The notes: generated by a model from the letters alone, not told the origin. Numbered from the stretch's first letter, positions 23,358 to 29,856 are shown. The stretch: 30,703 nucleotides of DNA from a virus (IMGVR_UViG_3300026320_000021:1-30703), one strand, 5' to 3'. Numbers and translations are program-made.

Positions 23358-24193
23358 TCGCACAATCCATACTTCGATTCACAGGACTGTGGCTCCTGCA
23401 AGATTGGGAAAACAGATTGCCTTCCCCCGCGCGATGTTTTGGCCCAAGCCACGACATCATCAACAAAATTGAGAACCATTCCTGGCACGCATGGAGCGAA
23501 GAATGTTTTACCAACGCTACGCTCCCAGTCGCGGACTTTGTCGATCATCTCTGGGAAGCGCAGCGCCCAATTTGTGATGTCATCCTTCCCGCTATTGATG
23601 CAGGGCGCACAGCCCACGCGATTGAATCCAAGGGTGTATAGCGGATTGATTGGTTGCCCAGAGCGCTTCACATAATCGAAGCATTCTTGCTTCGTCCAAG
23701 TCACGATTGGGTTGACAAGCCAGCAATCAAAGAAATCGTCCCATTCCCGAGGCTGACGAGAGGCACGAGCCGCTGACTCATCGTTTCTAATTCCGGAGAC
23801 TCTTTCGTACTCGTCGGCAACGTTCTCGCCAATCCATCTTCGGATCGGGCGAAGCTTCAAAAACTCCGTACAGAACTGTGCGCGGCGAGACGGGAATCTA
23901 TGCTTCCATTTGGCCAGTTCTTCGAATGTCAATTCCTCGTTGGCTCGTGGAATCAAAGATGCCACTTCATTCCGGCCAGGGCCGTACCATATGTCTGAAA
24001 TACGGGGCGTCACAACTTCAATGTGGCAAACGGTTCTAGAAATTTCCGCGACATGCGCGACTGTTAAGGGGTGCTCGTTCCGTCCTGCCTGCGTGTTGAC
24101 CGCCATCACATCGGCAGGATCATAGTTTTCAAGCGACCACAGAAGCGCGGCCTGCGAATCAATTCCACCGCTATAGCCAACGATATATTTCAT
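23354..24193 (-). CDS. PP-loop enzyme, PAPS reductase/DndC-like
   Basis: I place the start at ATG 24193, which overlaps the previous TGA (ATGA). Residues 7-14 (YSGGIDSQ) are the PP-loop that binds ATP-derived nucleotides in the PAPS reductase/adenine nucleotide alpha hydrolase superfamily. Further conserved-looking parts are QFCTEFLKLRP (106-116) and GCAPC (194-198). Cysteines at 108, 195, 198 and 271 could hold an iron-sulfur cluster, as in the phosphorothioation enzyme DndC. Phage members of this superfamily have unclear roles; DNA or nucleotide modification and counter-defence are ideas only. The 279-residue length fits the family. Confidence 0.82.
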   Translation of the reverse strand: MKYIVGYSGGIDSQAALLWSLENYDPADVMAVNTQAGRNEHPLTVAHVAEISRTVCHIEVVTPRISDIWYGPGRNEVASLIPRANEELTFEELAKWKHRFPSRRAQFCTEFLKLRPIRRWIGENVADEYERVSGIRNDESAARASRQPREWDDFFDCWLVNPIVTWTKQECFDYVKRSGQPINPLYTLGFNRVGCAPCINSGKDDITNWALRFPEMIDKVRDWERSVGKTFFAPCVPGMVLNFVDDVVAWAKTSRGGRQSVFPILQEPQSCESKYGLCE

Positions 24194-24393
24194 GGACGTG
24201 GCCGATGCACTTTGCAGCCCCAACTTCTGAAGAATGGATTGCGCTCGACTTTATCGCAGCGCCGGCAAGTCCAGAAACAGTCTGCGCATCCGCAGTCTAA
24301 TCGGATAACGCTGCTGTCCCACTTGTGCCCCAACTTCCGGCAGAAGAATGCCTGGACGCGCGAAAATAAAATTTCTCTCCAATTGCTCGTCAT
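24190..24393 (-). CDS. Small zinc-ribbon-like protein, 67 aa
   Basis: I place the start at ATG 24393 because it overlaps the preceding TGA (ATGA); an in-frame GTG 27 bases earlier is possible. The protein has CGCADC and CRRC clusters (about 35-50) with a His and a basic C-terminus (GCKVHRPRP), so it may bind zinc and nucleic acid. It sits directly before the PP-loop enzyme and is probably translated with it. Its function is unknown. Confidence 0.68.
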   Translation of the reverse strand: MTSNWREILFSRVQAFFCRKLGHKWDSSVIRLDCGCADCFWTCRRCDKVERNPFFRSWGCKVHRPRP

Positions 24394-24644
24394 TGGTTGC
24401 CAAACGGCGGTTTGCGCCACTCGCTTCTGTCGGCATATAGCTTGCGCGCTTCAAACTCAATCGTCTCGCGCGACGGGAACCAGCGCAAGAAATCTTGGCG
24501 CATCTCGATGGAGTCCATAATGAATTTGAGATTGCGGAAGTCGCAGCCAGCTCGAAGCACTTCGGTTTCCCGATTACGGAGAATGAATTCAAAACGGCAT
24601 GGCTGGAACTCGCGCCGCAATTGTTCGATCCCTTGACTCCTCAT
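24390..24644 (-). CDS. Unknown small protein, 84 aa
   Basis: Starts at ATG overlapping the TGA of the upstream gene (ATGA). It is basic and helical (GIEQLRREFQPCRFEFILRN, RNLKFIMDSIEMRQDFLRW). Arg-rich segments might contact nucleic acid, though no known motif is seen. The coupled spacing on both sides marks it as part of the accessory operon leading to the PP-loop enzyme. Function unknown. Confidence 0.62.
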   Translation of the reverse strand: MRSQGIEQLRREFQPCRFEFILRNRETEVLRAGCDFRNLKFIMDSIEMRQDFLRWFPSRETIEFEARKLYADRSEWRKPPFGNQ

Positions 24645-24934
24645 GGCGATCCGAGAGGGATCACTTGATTGGCGTCGGCATCCTCATCGTTGCGCTCGAT
24701 CCGCGGCCGCAAGAGCCCTTCCTGCAAAATGGCATTGAGCTTTTCTGGCGTGAGTTTGCGGTCGTTCTCGTCGAATACTTTCTTGATCTGCTCGCTGGTC
24801 CAGATAATGTCCGGGCTGTAGCAGACGATCACCAAACTGTCAGGGCTGACGAGCGGCCGTCCTTCTTGCACGCACTCAAGATTCGTGGGCTCAAGGATGA
24901 GCACATGCTTATGATCGACGGTCGTAAAATAAAT
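24641..24934 (-). CDS. Small accessory protein, likely non-ATG start, about 97 aa
   Basis: The frame is open from about 24958 to 24641 with no ATG. Its sequence looks conserved before the first GTG (24904): the residues read YFTTVDHKHV then LILEPTNLE. I therefore favour ATT at 24934 (or ATC at 24937) over GTG, which has no ribosome binding site. A GGCGGTG stretch lies at about -13 to -9. It ends in ATGA overlap with the next gene. A middle segment VIVCYSPDIIWTSEQIKKVF suggests a small alpha/beta domain. Function unknown; the start is the main uncertainty. Confidence 0.6.
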   Translation of the reverse strand: MYFTTVDHKHVLILEPTNLECVQEGRPLVSPDSLVIVCYSPDIIWTSEQIKKVFDENDRKLTPEKLNAILQEGLLRPRIERNDEDADANQVIPLGSP

Positions 24935-24958
24935 GATTAGAGCACCGCCTCGAAGATT

Positions 24959-25381
24959 TCAGATTTGAAGCGTTATTTCTTTTGTGGCACGACTGGCCTC
25001 GGTCTTATCTTGTTTCTGATTCTTTTTTCTCCTCTTTGGTTCCTCGGCGAGCTCCACGGATTTGATCCAATCGATGAGTTCATCAAGAGTCCAAGATTCC
25101 CAATAACCTTTCATCACGTGATCATCAAATATGTGCGCTATCGCTTGAGTGTAGGAAAAATATGAACCGCCGCAAGAGCAAGGACGCTCGCAGGACTTCT
25201 TTAGCCAGGGCCATTGTTTTTCGGGCTCTTCGATGAAACTAGGCTTTTCAATCTTCACGCCGATGGCTGTGAGCGCCATGCCCAGAGCGCATCCAGATCC
25301 TTCACCATCCGTCAAGAACATCGCTTTAGGCTTCAGCAGCACCCGGCCCAGGGCCATTGCTTCACTGAGTTTCATCGTCAT
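24959..25381 (-). CDS. Conserved phage protein with Cys motif, 140 aa
   Basis: I place the start at ATG 25381 (a second ATG at 25375 is almost as good), with GGAAGG sites upstream. The sequence opens KLSEAMALGRVLLKPKAMF and contains GCALGMALTAIG, then CERPCSCGG (about 81-89) and a late W-rich segment (YWESWTLDELIDWIKSVE, about 108-125). I recall phage or prophage proteins with KLSEAxxLGxxLxPxAxG and CALGAA segments and a Cys pair followed by IxHLNDxHxW-type endings. This matches that layout, with IAHIFDDHVMKGYW. Function unknown. Confidence 0.75.
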   Translation of the reverse strand: MTMKLSEAMALGRVLLKPKAMFLTDGEGSGCALGMALTAIGVKIEKPSFIEEPEKQWPWLKKSCERPCSCGGSYFSYTQAIAHIFDDHVMKGYWESWTLDELIDWIKSVELAEEPKRRKKNQKQDKTEASRATKEITLQI

Positions 25382-25484
25382 CCCTTCCTTTCCTGCGTTT
25401 CGCAAATAGAAACTCTTTCAGCGCGACGATCACCAAGACCGAGAAAGCAATGGCGCCAAACATGACCAACGTGTCCAGGAACAT
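25362..25484 (-). CDS. Small single-pass membrane protein, 40 aa
   Basis: A short frame in the gap before the 140-residue gene. ATG 25484 follows directly the TGA of the upstream gene, with GAGGACGTGA as binding site. It reads MFLDTLVMFGAIAFSVLVIV, then a basic stretch ALKEFLFAKRRKGR and an acidic end. The first half is a strong transmembrane segment and the basic end would lie in the cytoplasm. It overlaps the start of the next gene by 20 bases. Could be a small phage membrane protein (lysis or exclusion); no specific family. Confidence 0.68.
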   Translation of the reverse strand: MFLDTLVMFGAIAFSVLVIVALKEFLFAKRRKGRDDDETQ

Positions 25485-25787
25485 TCACGTCCTCAAGAGT
25501 TTCTTGAAACAGACTTCGTGAAATGCCGCTTGCAAGGTCTTCTTGCCTTTGCCCTTGAAGAGAATAATGGGCACTTCATCGCGGCACAAGTCGCAATCCA
25601 TACAATCTTCGTCGTGTCTCTCCCAGCGCGGATCGTCTTCCGCTACGCCAATCGGTTGGGCGCAAAGAGCGCACACACAATCTGGGTCCAGACATCCCGA
25701 CTGGCCGCAGGACTTCTTCGACCAGCGAATCTCGTGCGCACGTTCGTTTAATTTAAATTCGTGGTTGGGATCGGCTACCATGCCCAT
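25485..25787 (-). CDS. Cys-rich zinc-binding-type protein, 100 aa
   Basis: I place the start at ATG 25787, with GAGGTG seven bases upstream; a TTG 15 bases earlier is less likely. Cysteines are dense (CGQSGCLDPDCVCALC and DCMDCDLC), with a HDED and a late HEVC, so at least one or two zinc sites are likely. This resembles a treble-clef or zinc-ribbon class, although spacing is unusual. It lies between the RHH regulator and the small membrane protein. Function unknown. Confidence 0.68.
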   Translation of the reverse strand: MGMVADPNHEFKLNERAHEIRWSKKSCGQSGCLDPDCVCALCAQPIGVAEDDPRWERHDEDCMDCDLCRDEVPIILFKGKGKKTLQAAFHEVCFKKLLRT

Positions 25788-25798
25788 TTGGCAGCACC

Positions 25799-26164
25799 TC
25801 AATCATGGGATTTCTTTACGCTTTTTCTTTTGCTGGCACAGAGTCCGCAGGAACAATTTGCAGCGTGTGCGAGAACACTTGATGGAGTAGCGGGAGTGAC
25901 GGTTCCGCCCGCTGAATTGACGAAGGCAATGGAAACCTTATGTGTTCCTCCGGTGGCCACACGGGCACGCCGTTCACGAGGAGCAGCTCCTCCAGTCCTT
26001 CCGGCGTCATGCGCTGCACTCGGCTCATCCTTGCGAGTCCACTTTGAAAGCGCTTCGTTGCACTGCGTGCGAATCCATTCCGAGAGCGAGAGCTTCTCGC
26101 GCTTCGCTGCGCTCATCCATATCGTATGAACGCTTTCGTCAAGCTTCAATAGTACGGTCTTCAT
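25799..26164 (-). CDS. Ribbon-helix-helix regulator with Cys-containing C-terminus
   Basis: A 121-residue protein. Residues 2-8 (KTVLLKL) form the beta strand and 10-40 the two helices (ESVHTIWMSAAKREKLSL, SEWIRTQCNEAL) of a ribbon-helix-helix DNA-binding domain. The C-terminal part is basic with a CSCGLC cluster near residue 108. The ATG lies about 12 bases downstream of a good promoter, so the mRNA may be nearly leaderless. The promoter overlaps operator-like repeats, which suggests autoregulation. The target and ligand are unknown. Confidence 0.72.
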   Translation of the reverse strand: MKTVLLKLDESVHTIWMSAAKREKLSLSEWIRTQCNEALSKWTRKDEPSAAHDAGRTGGAAPRERRARVATGGTHKVSIAFVNSAGGTVTPATPSSVLAHAANCSCGLCASKRKSVKKSHD

Positions 26165-26170
26165 TCTGGA

Positions 26171-26229
26171 GAGTATATACCATGCTAGGCGTTGGTCAAG
26201 AGGATATACGGTTCAAAGGGTATATATCC
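26171..26229 (-). promoter_or_regulatory. Promoter and operator-like repeats of the RHH regulator
   Basis: On the minus strand TTGACC (26194-26199) and TATACT (26172-26177) are spaced 16 bases apart, a good sigma-70-like promoter, with the ATG at 26164. Three operator-like AT-rich elements share TATAC: GTATATAC (26173-26180), GGATATAC (26202-26209) and GGGTATATATCC (26218-26229). The first covers the -10 box. RHH repressors often bind such short repeats, so binding by the adjacent regulator is inferred. Confidence 0.6.
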
Positions 26230-26230
26230 T

Positions 26231-26788
26231 TCATTGCTCTGGCCTCGGATCTGGCTTCGCGCCATTGTCGCTCGTAGTTTTTTGCTTCGTGGGCTTCGCA
26301 CCATTTGTGGGTGTCACGTTGATTGCGCTGCGATCTGGTCGGGCCACATCTAAAATTACTACTTCCACGCCCACTTGCGCTGCGAGCTGTGGATCTTGCG
26401 GCGGGAAAGCGCCCTGCAGATCAAAAGCCATGCGCGCCGCGTAATATCTCGTGGTGTTATCCGCGAGTTCTATCTTGTCCGTGATCTTCCCTTCGTGCGC
26501 GAAAACCTTGGTCTGATTCGCTGTGAGAAGAGGAGTTAAATACCTTTCAATGAGCAAGGGTATTGTGAGCCCTAAGCGATCCATCACATCTGGGGCTTTT
26601 TCTCGGATGGCCGCGAGCGCTTGATTCGCAGACTGCGTGGGATTCTTTGGAGAGTAGCCGGCTTCAACAGCTGCTTGCCCTTTGGTGATGTTGCCCTTGG
26701 CTTTGAGGAAGGCCTGCACTAGGCGCATCTCTCGATGAGTGAGATGCTTCCTTGGCTTTCGCTTCTTCCCCGATTTCTTTTTACCCAT
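26231..26788 (-). CDS. terS: Small terminase subunit-like protein
   Basis: A 185-residue protein. The basic N-terminus (GKKKSGKKRKPRKHLTHREM) leads to a helix-turn-helix-like LTHREMRLVQAFLKAKGN and KGQAAVEAGYSPKNPTQSANQ. This is the pattern of small terminases that recognise the packaging signal. Helical parts follow (AIREKAPDVMDRLGLTIPLL), then a polar C-terminal tail. The start at ATG 26788 has GGGGAG upstream, inside a small hairpin. It is separated from the large terminase by ten accessory genes, so this is a split arrangement. Family confirmation would need alignment. Confidence 0.75.
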   Translation of the reverse strand: MGKKKSGKKRKPRKHLTHREMRLVQAFLKAKGNITKGQAAVEAGYSPKNPTQSANQALAAIREKAPDVMDRLGLTIPLLIERYLTPLLTANQTKVFAHEGKITDKIELADNTTRYYAARMAFDLQGAFPPQDPQLAAQVGVEVVILDVARPDRSAINVTPTNGAKPTKQKTTSDNGAKPDPRPEQ

Positions 26789-26870
26789 GAAACTCCCCGA
26801 AAGGAGAGTCTATCTTAACTAGCTTTGTCTCTGCGCACGAAACAGGTTCCTTCTGATGTATCCAGCATCG

Positions 26871-27290
26871 CTAGCGAGATGGCTCAATCCCCAGCCGCAA
26901 GCCAACGAGCATGGTCTCGATCTTTTTCTCACACTCCGGGCACGCATCGCGGCGCAGCATTACCTCGCTCACGTTGACCGATATTTTAACTTCGAACCTG
27001 TCTGCGCGCTTGTCGATCTCGCGCTGGCAGAAGTCGCAGAAGAGTTTCTCGCTCACGGTTTGCTCTCCGCAGCTTCCCCAAGATAAATAACAAGGATTTC
27101 TCTTTGCGTCTCCGTCTCGAAATGCATCTTCAGCAATGCCGATGACAACGCAGAGCATCTGCCGAAATTCTTGCATCTCTTCGAGAGTAAAATCTTCGAT
27201 TAATCCAGTCATCACTCCAAAGTTTAGATGACCGCTACGGTGGCCTTTGTGAATCTCAAGGTAGATCGGCATTCCGTGTTCGTTCTTCAT
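26871..27290 (-). CDS. Cys-rich phage protein, 139 aa
   Basis: Starts at ATG overlapping the upstream TGA (ATGA). It has a helical acidic part (EDFTLEEMQEFRQMLCVVIG) and two Cys pairs that could bind zinc: CDFC at about 85-88 and CPEC at about 117-120. It ends EKKIETMLVGLRLGIEPSR. An 82-base gap to the small terminase follows, with nothing strong visible except weak AT-rich boxes. Function unknown. Confidence 0.68.
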   Translation of the reverse strand: MKNEHGMPIYLEIHKGHRSGHLNFGVMTGLIEDFTLEEMQEFRQMLCVVIGIAEDAFRDGDAKRNPCYLSWGSCGEQTVSEKLFCDFCQREIDKRADRFEVKISVNVSEVMLRRDACPECEKKIETMLVGLRLGIEPSR

Positions 27291-27616
27291 TTTGCAGCCT
27301 CGGGCTTGCTGGCGGCTGGGGCGGCGCGCTCAACGAGCGTTGTTCTGGCATCTGTCTTTCCGCTAAGCAGTTCCCTGGCTTTGAAGACTCGCTGCGCCGT
27401 GTCTACGTCGTCACCGAAAAGCACCATCACATCTTCTCGGTTGTTCCAGAGCACATCGTCGGGAATTAGGTTGATGCGAAAACTTTCCAGTTCCACATCT
27501 TCGCCGTTCAGCAGCTTGCGAATGATAGGCAAACCGACGATAACTGTGCGCCATTTATCGTTGCCATGTGGATGCCGCTCTTGTATCCGTTTCCACATCT
27601 CGCTCGTTTCGCTCAT
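27287..27616 (-). CDS. Unknown small protein, 109 aa
   Basis: Starts at ATG with a strong GGAGGAG site and overlaps the upstream TGA by four bases (ATGA). The sequence opens SETSEMWKRIQERHPHGNDK and has VELESFRINLIPDDVLW and VMVLFGDDVDTAQRVF in the middle, with an Ala-rich basic end. No membrane segment or metal motif. It is between two accessory genes of unknown function. Possibly a small alpha/beta protein. Confidence 0.65.
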   Translation of the reverse strand: MSETSEMWKRIQERHPHGNDKWRTVIVGLPIIRKLLNGEDVELESFRINLIPDDVLWNNREDVMVLFGDDVDTAQRVFKARELLSGKTDARTTLVERAAPAASKPEAAK

Positions 27617-28584
27617 TTTTTCTCCTCCGCTCCCGAGGCGAGGGACCGGATGGCTCTGTCAGCATACTCAACTAACTCGGCTCCTCCAGTTTCTAGTTCT
27701 GCAAGAATATAGATGCGTTTCTGCTGGATGAAATTAAGCAACGGAAGCACCTCGCGTCGCACCTTTTGATCGTGGGCGGCGAGCAGCCTATTAAGTTCGG
27801 CGGCAGCAATCCGATGATCGTAAAGATGGTCGTGCTCTGGATCGGTGTTGTTGATGCTCTTGGCGAACACTTCGCTCATCATTTGAGGCGTCACAGGTTC
27901 CGCACTTCTTTGATCGTGGGCGGCGAGCGGCAGCCTATAAAGCGGCACTACCATGAAACGAGCCGATGTATCCTGTTTCAAATCATCATTCAAAAGGTTC
28001 ACTTCATCCTGCGCAGACTCGGCATCTCCAAATACGCACTGTTCGCCGTCGTGCCACGAGCCGTCTGGTTCTGCGATAGCGAACAGCCAAGGTTCCGCCG
28101 TGTCCAGCGCCCCACTTGTGGCTTGGGGCTGGTCGGCAGACTCAGGTTCAATGCGCGGATTACGAAGTGAAGGCGGGGGTGTTGCATGTCGAATCCGAGC
28201 CTGCTCGGGTGGGGCGATGGCTAGGAATGTGGCTTTCAGTTCGGCAGCACAGCGTTCCATAGCACACCTGAAATAGAAATTATCCGTTGCAGGAGTTCCT
28301 TCACCATGCTCGGCGATTTTTTCCCATCGCTCCACTAATTGATCAGCCTGCTCGGGCGGGGCGGTGGCTAGGAGTGCTAGTCGATTCGTGATGCGACAAC
28401 GTAGACAATCCGCCATTTTCTGCTGGGCGGTACAATCACCGTGAGGGAGTAGATCAACAAGTTCTTGTACCTCCTGTATTCCGTCCGCACTCACTCCCGC
28501 TTGTCCCTGGCGGGCTGGCCGTAACTGCGGACCACCAGGCTCCTCAATCGGATGCTGCTTACCTGCTTGTGGATGAGCTTTCAC
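27613..28584 (-). CDS. Repeat-containing phage protein, 323 aa, GTG start
   Basis: Starts at GTG behind AAGGGGACGG. Internal repetition is clear. A segment ending APPEQA occurs at about residues 75 and 124 (49 residues apart). A segment LAAHDQ occurs at about 222 and 270 (48 apart). The matching DNA blocks are nearly identical (see repeat entry). Between lie acidic and polar stretches (ESADQPQATSG, PDGSWHDGEQCVFGDAE) and an N-terminal segment CRITNRLALLATAPPEQA with nearby Cys. A 48-49 residue ancestral unit seems to have been duplicated. Function unknown; may be a structural or regulatory protein. Confidence 0.7.
   Translation of the reverse strand: MKAHPQAGKQHPIEEPGGPQLRPARQGQAGVSADGIQEVQELVDLLPHGDCTAQQKMADCLRCRITNRLALLATAPPEQADQLVERWEKIAEHGEGTPATDNFYFRCAMERCAAELKATFLAIAPPEQARIRHATPPPSLRNPRIEPESADQPQATSGALDTAEPWLFAIAEPDGSWHDGEQCVFGDAESAQDEVNLLNDDLKQDTSARFMVVPLYRLPLAAHDQRSAEPVTPQMMSEVFAKSINNTDPEHDHLYDHRIAAAELNRLLAAHDQKVRREVLPLLNFIQQKRIYILAELETGGAELVEYADRAIRSLASGAEEKK
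27765..28376 (-). repeat. Paired internal repeats of the 323-aa gene
   Basis: A 20-base block TTTGATCGTGGGCGGCGAGC occurs at 27765-27784 and 27909-27928 (144 apart). A 30-base block beginning CCTGCTCGGG occurs at 28200-28229 and 28347-28376 (147 apart) with three mismatches. Both spacings are about 48-49 codons and keep frame, so a common duplicated unit is likely. Could be a substrate for recombination and length change. Confidence 0.65.
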
Positions 28585-28614
28585 TTTCCGTCCCCTTCCC
28601 CTTCTTGCTGCCTG

Positions 28615-28887
28615 CTAGCGGCCTTCTGCTGTAATTTGCTCTTTAATTCTTAGCTGCCTCCATGCGGCACGCGCTCGCTCGATTTTCGCCCAGGATAGCG
28701 AGCGCTGAATTTCAATCAACTCTTCTGCTTCCGGCACGTGCAAAATAAAATCTTTACCGAACAGAGAGATTTCCATGCACTTGAGGCATAGCGAAATATC
28801 ACCGGCTTTTGGCTTCTTGCTTTCTATTCCATCCGTACGATCCACCGCGTAGCCGCAAAAAGGACAATTCTGTTTTGGAATCTTCAC
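28615..28887 (-). CDS. Small zinc-ribbon protein, 90 aa, GTG start
   Basis: I place the start at GTG 28887, whose bases overlap the preceding TGA (GTGA), with AGGAGCGAGAA as ribosome binding site. The protein opens KIPKQNCPFCGYAV and has CLKC downstream (about 37-40), a zinc ribbon, followed by a helical end (SLSWAKIERARAAWRQLRI). It lies in a chain of small Cys-rich proteins. May be a regulator or RNA-polymerase-binding type; function unknown. Confidence 0.7.
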   Translation of the reverse strand: MKIPKQNCPFCGYAVDRTDGIESKKPKAGDISLCLKCMEISLFGKDFILHVPEAEELIEIQRSLSWAKIERARAAWRQLRIKEQITAEGR

Positions 28888-29354
28888 TTCTCGCTCCTGG
28901 CGGCGCTCCCGCCTGCTGCTTGCTGCTTCACGGCTAAATCCCATTTCTCGCACATCGCGTAATGCCCCGCCGTTGCCGCCCCTGCTTCGTTGTATCCGGC
29001 AAAGTCCAGTTCGTCTGGAATGATGGTCGGCAAGCCGCAATTGCAATCTTCCGCTGTGCAGGTTTCCCCGTTGACCTTGAACACCATCGTTTCGTACTTG
29101 CGGTCACAGCCGATTTCTTCATAGCCGAAACGTTTCATATATGCTGCGTCGAATGTGTCGCCCCTGAGATGCCGATTCTGTTTCAGCCAGGCCACATCAT
29201 GTACTTCCGCGTGAATCTCCCGCACTGCGCGCTCGGGCCAGTATTCTCCGACAGTTGAAACGAGATGCTCTCCGATCAAAGTGCAAAGATGGAATCGGCA
29301 AGCGTAGCCGACGATCAAGTGCCCTGCATGCCCAAACCATTTCCAGTCAGTCAC
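28884..29354 (-). CDS. Conserved phage protein, 156 aa, GTG start
   Basis: Starts at GTG 29354 with GGGGGACC directly before it. The sequence opens TDWKWFGHAGHLIVGYACRF and contains HLCTLIGEHLVSTVGEYWPE, DTFDAAYMKRFGYEEIGCDR and CTAEDCNCGLP. I recall phage proteins with this WKWFGHAGH and STVGEYWPE opening and a GYEEIGxxRKYETMVF block, so it appears widely conserved, but its role is unknown. Cys and His residues could bind metal. Its first bases overlap the 65-residue frame. Confidence 0.75.
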   Translation of the reverse strand: MTDWKWFGHAGHLIVGYACRFHLCTLIGEHLVSTVGEYWPERAVREIHAEVHDVAWLKQNRHLRGDTFDAAYMKRFGYEEIGCDRKYETMVFKVNGETCTAEDCNCGLPTIIPDELDFAGYNEAGAATAGHYAMCEKWDLAVKQQAAGGSAARSEK

Positions 29355-29544
29355 GGTCCCCCACCACCTTTCGCCTGCCCTGCCCGCTAGTCACAAGGAT
29401 GCTCGCAAACCAAGGTCCGCAACTCCGCTCTCGGCGCAAGTCCGACGCAACTGCCAAATCTGTCGAAGCGACCTGCTGATAACCTGAGCTTCTGAGTGCT
29501 TGGTTTCTAGTGTGTTGGCTCTTCTTCGAGCAGCGAGCACCCAT
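29347..29544 (-). CDS. Possible basic small protein, 65 aa
   Basis: An ATG at 29544 has GGGGGA seven bases upstream, and the frame ends by overlapping the GTG of the next gene. The sequence is basic and Ser-rich (MGARCSKKSQHTRNQALRSS, SDLRRERSCGPWF). It does not look like a known domain. The neat fit between neighbours supports it, but an untranslated spacer is also possible; another frame (29391-29600) overlaps the region. I see no tRNA or other RNA here. Confidence 0.4.
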   Translation of the reverse strand: MGARCSKKSQHTRNQALRSSGYQQVASTDLAVASDLRRERSCGPWFASILVTSGQGRRKVVGDRD

Positions 29545-29545
29545 G

Positions 29546-29686
29546 TCACGATCCCCCCTTCGCCTGCCTCATGGCCTCCCCACGCGGCACTTTCTTCCAC
29601 TCGATCAAGCAGCGCGTGCAGACGTAAATCTTCTCCGGCTTGAGATACTGCACGATAGGATATTTATGGCCGCGAGGGCAGGTCAT
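29546..29686 (-). CDS. Small zinc-ribbon-like protein, 46 aa
   Basis: I place the start at ATG 29686, which overlaps the TGA of the holin-like gene (ATGA), with AAGGGGGGAC upstream. It opens MTCPRGHKYPIVQYL and has CTRC near residue 24-27, so a CxxxH/CxxC zinc site is likely. The end is basic (KKVPRGEAMRQAKGGS). Its size and pattern resemble small phage zinc fingers. Function unknown. Confidence 0.7.
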   Translation of the reverse strand: MTCPRGHKYPIVQYLKPEKIYVCTRCLIEWKKVPRGEAMRQAKGGS

Positions 29687-29856
29687 ATTCGCCGTCCCCC
29701 CTTCACCAGCAACAAAAGTCCGAACAAACTGGCCATGCCGCAAATCAAAAGCGGACCGGTGTCCTTCAGGGGTGCAGCCACCAACGCAGCGCCCAAGATC
29801 AGCACGATGCCGACTATCTGTTTAGGAGTTGGCCCCATCAGCTTTCTCTTTTCCAT
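29683..29856 (-). CDS. Small two-pass membrane protein, holin-like
   Basis: A 57-residue frame reading MEKRKLMGPTPKQIVGIVLI, then LGAALVAAPLKDTG, then PLLICGMASLFGLLLLVKGG, ending RRI. Two hydrophobic segments (about 14-29 and 34-52) with a short polar turn and a basic C-terminus are the usual layout of a small holin, which pierces the inner membrane. It could also be another small membrane protein, and no endolysin is visible in the window. It starts at ATG 29856 or 29838 and overlaps the zinc protein by ATGA. Confidence 0.68.
   Translation of the reverse strand: MEKRKLMGPTPKQIVGIVLILGAALVAAPLKDTGPLLICGMASLFGLLLLVKGGRRI

Noticed and set aside
26789-26870. Small 17-residue frame and promoter in the gap before the small terminase
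   Set aside because: The frame is too short and the boxes are too weak to support a call.
27765-28376. CRISPR array
   Set aside because: The repeated blocks are only paired, in frame within one gene and differ in sequence from each other; no regular spacer-repeat pattern.
29355-29545. tRNA gene in the poorly explained stretch
   Set aside because: No T-arm GGTTCRA pattern, no matching acceptor stem or CCA end on either strand that I could find.
29391-29600. Overlapping 69-residue frame opening MEESAAWGGHEAG
   Set aside because: It runs across the end of the 46-residue zinc protein in another phase and has no good binding site; the 65-residue frame fits better.
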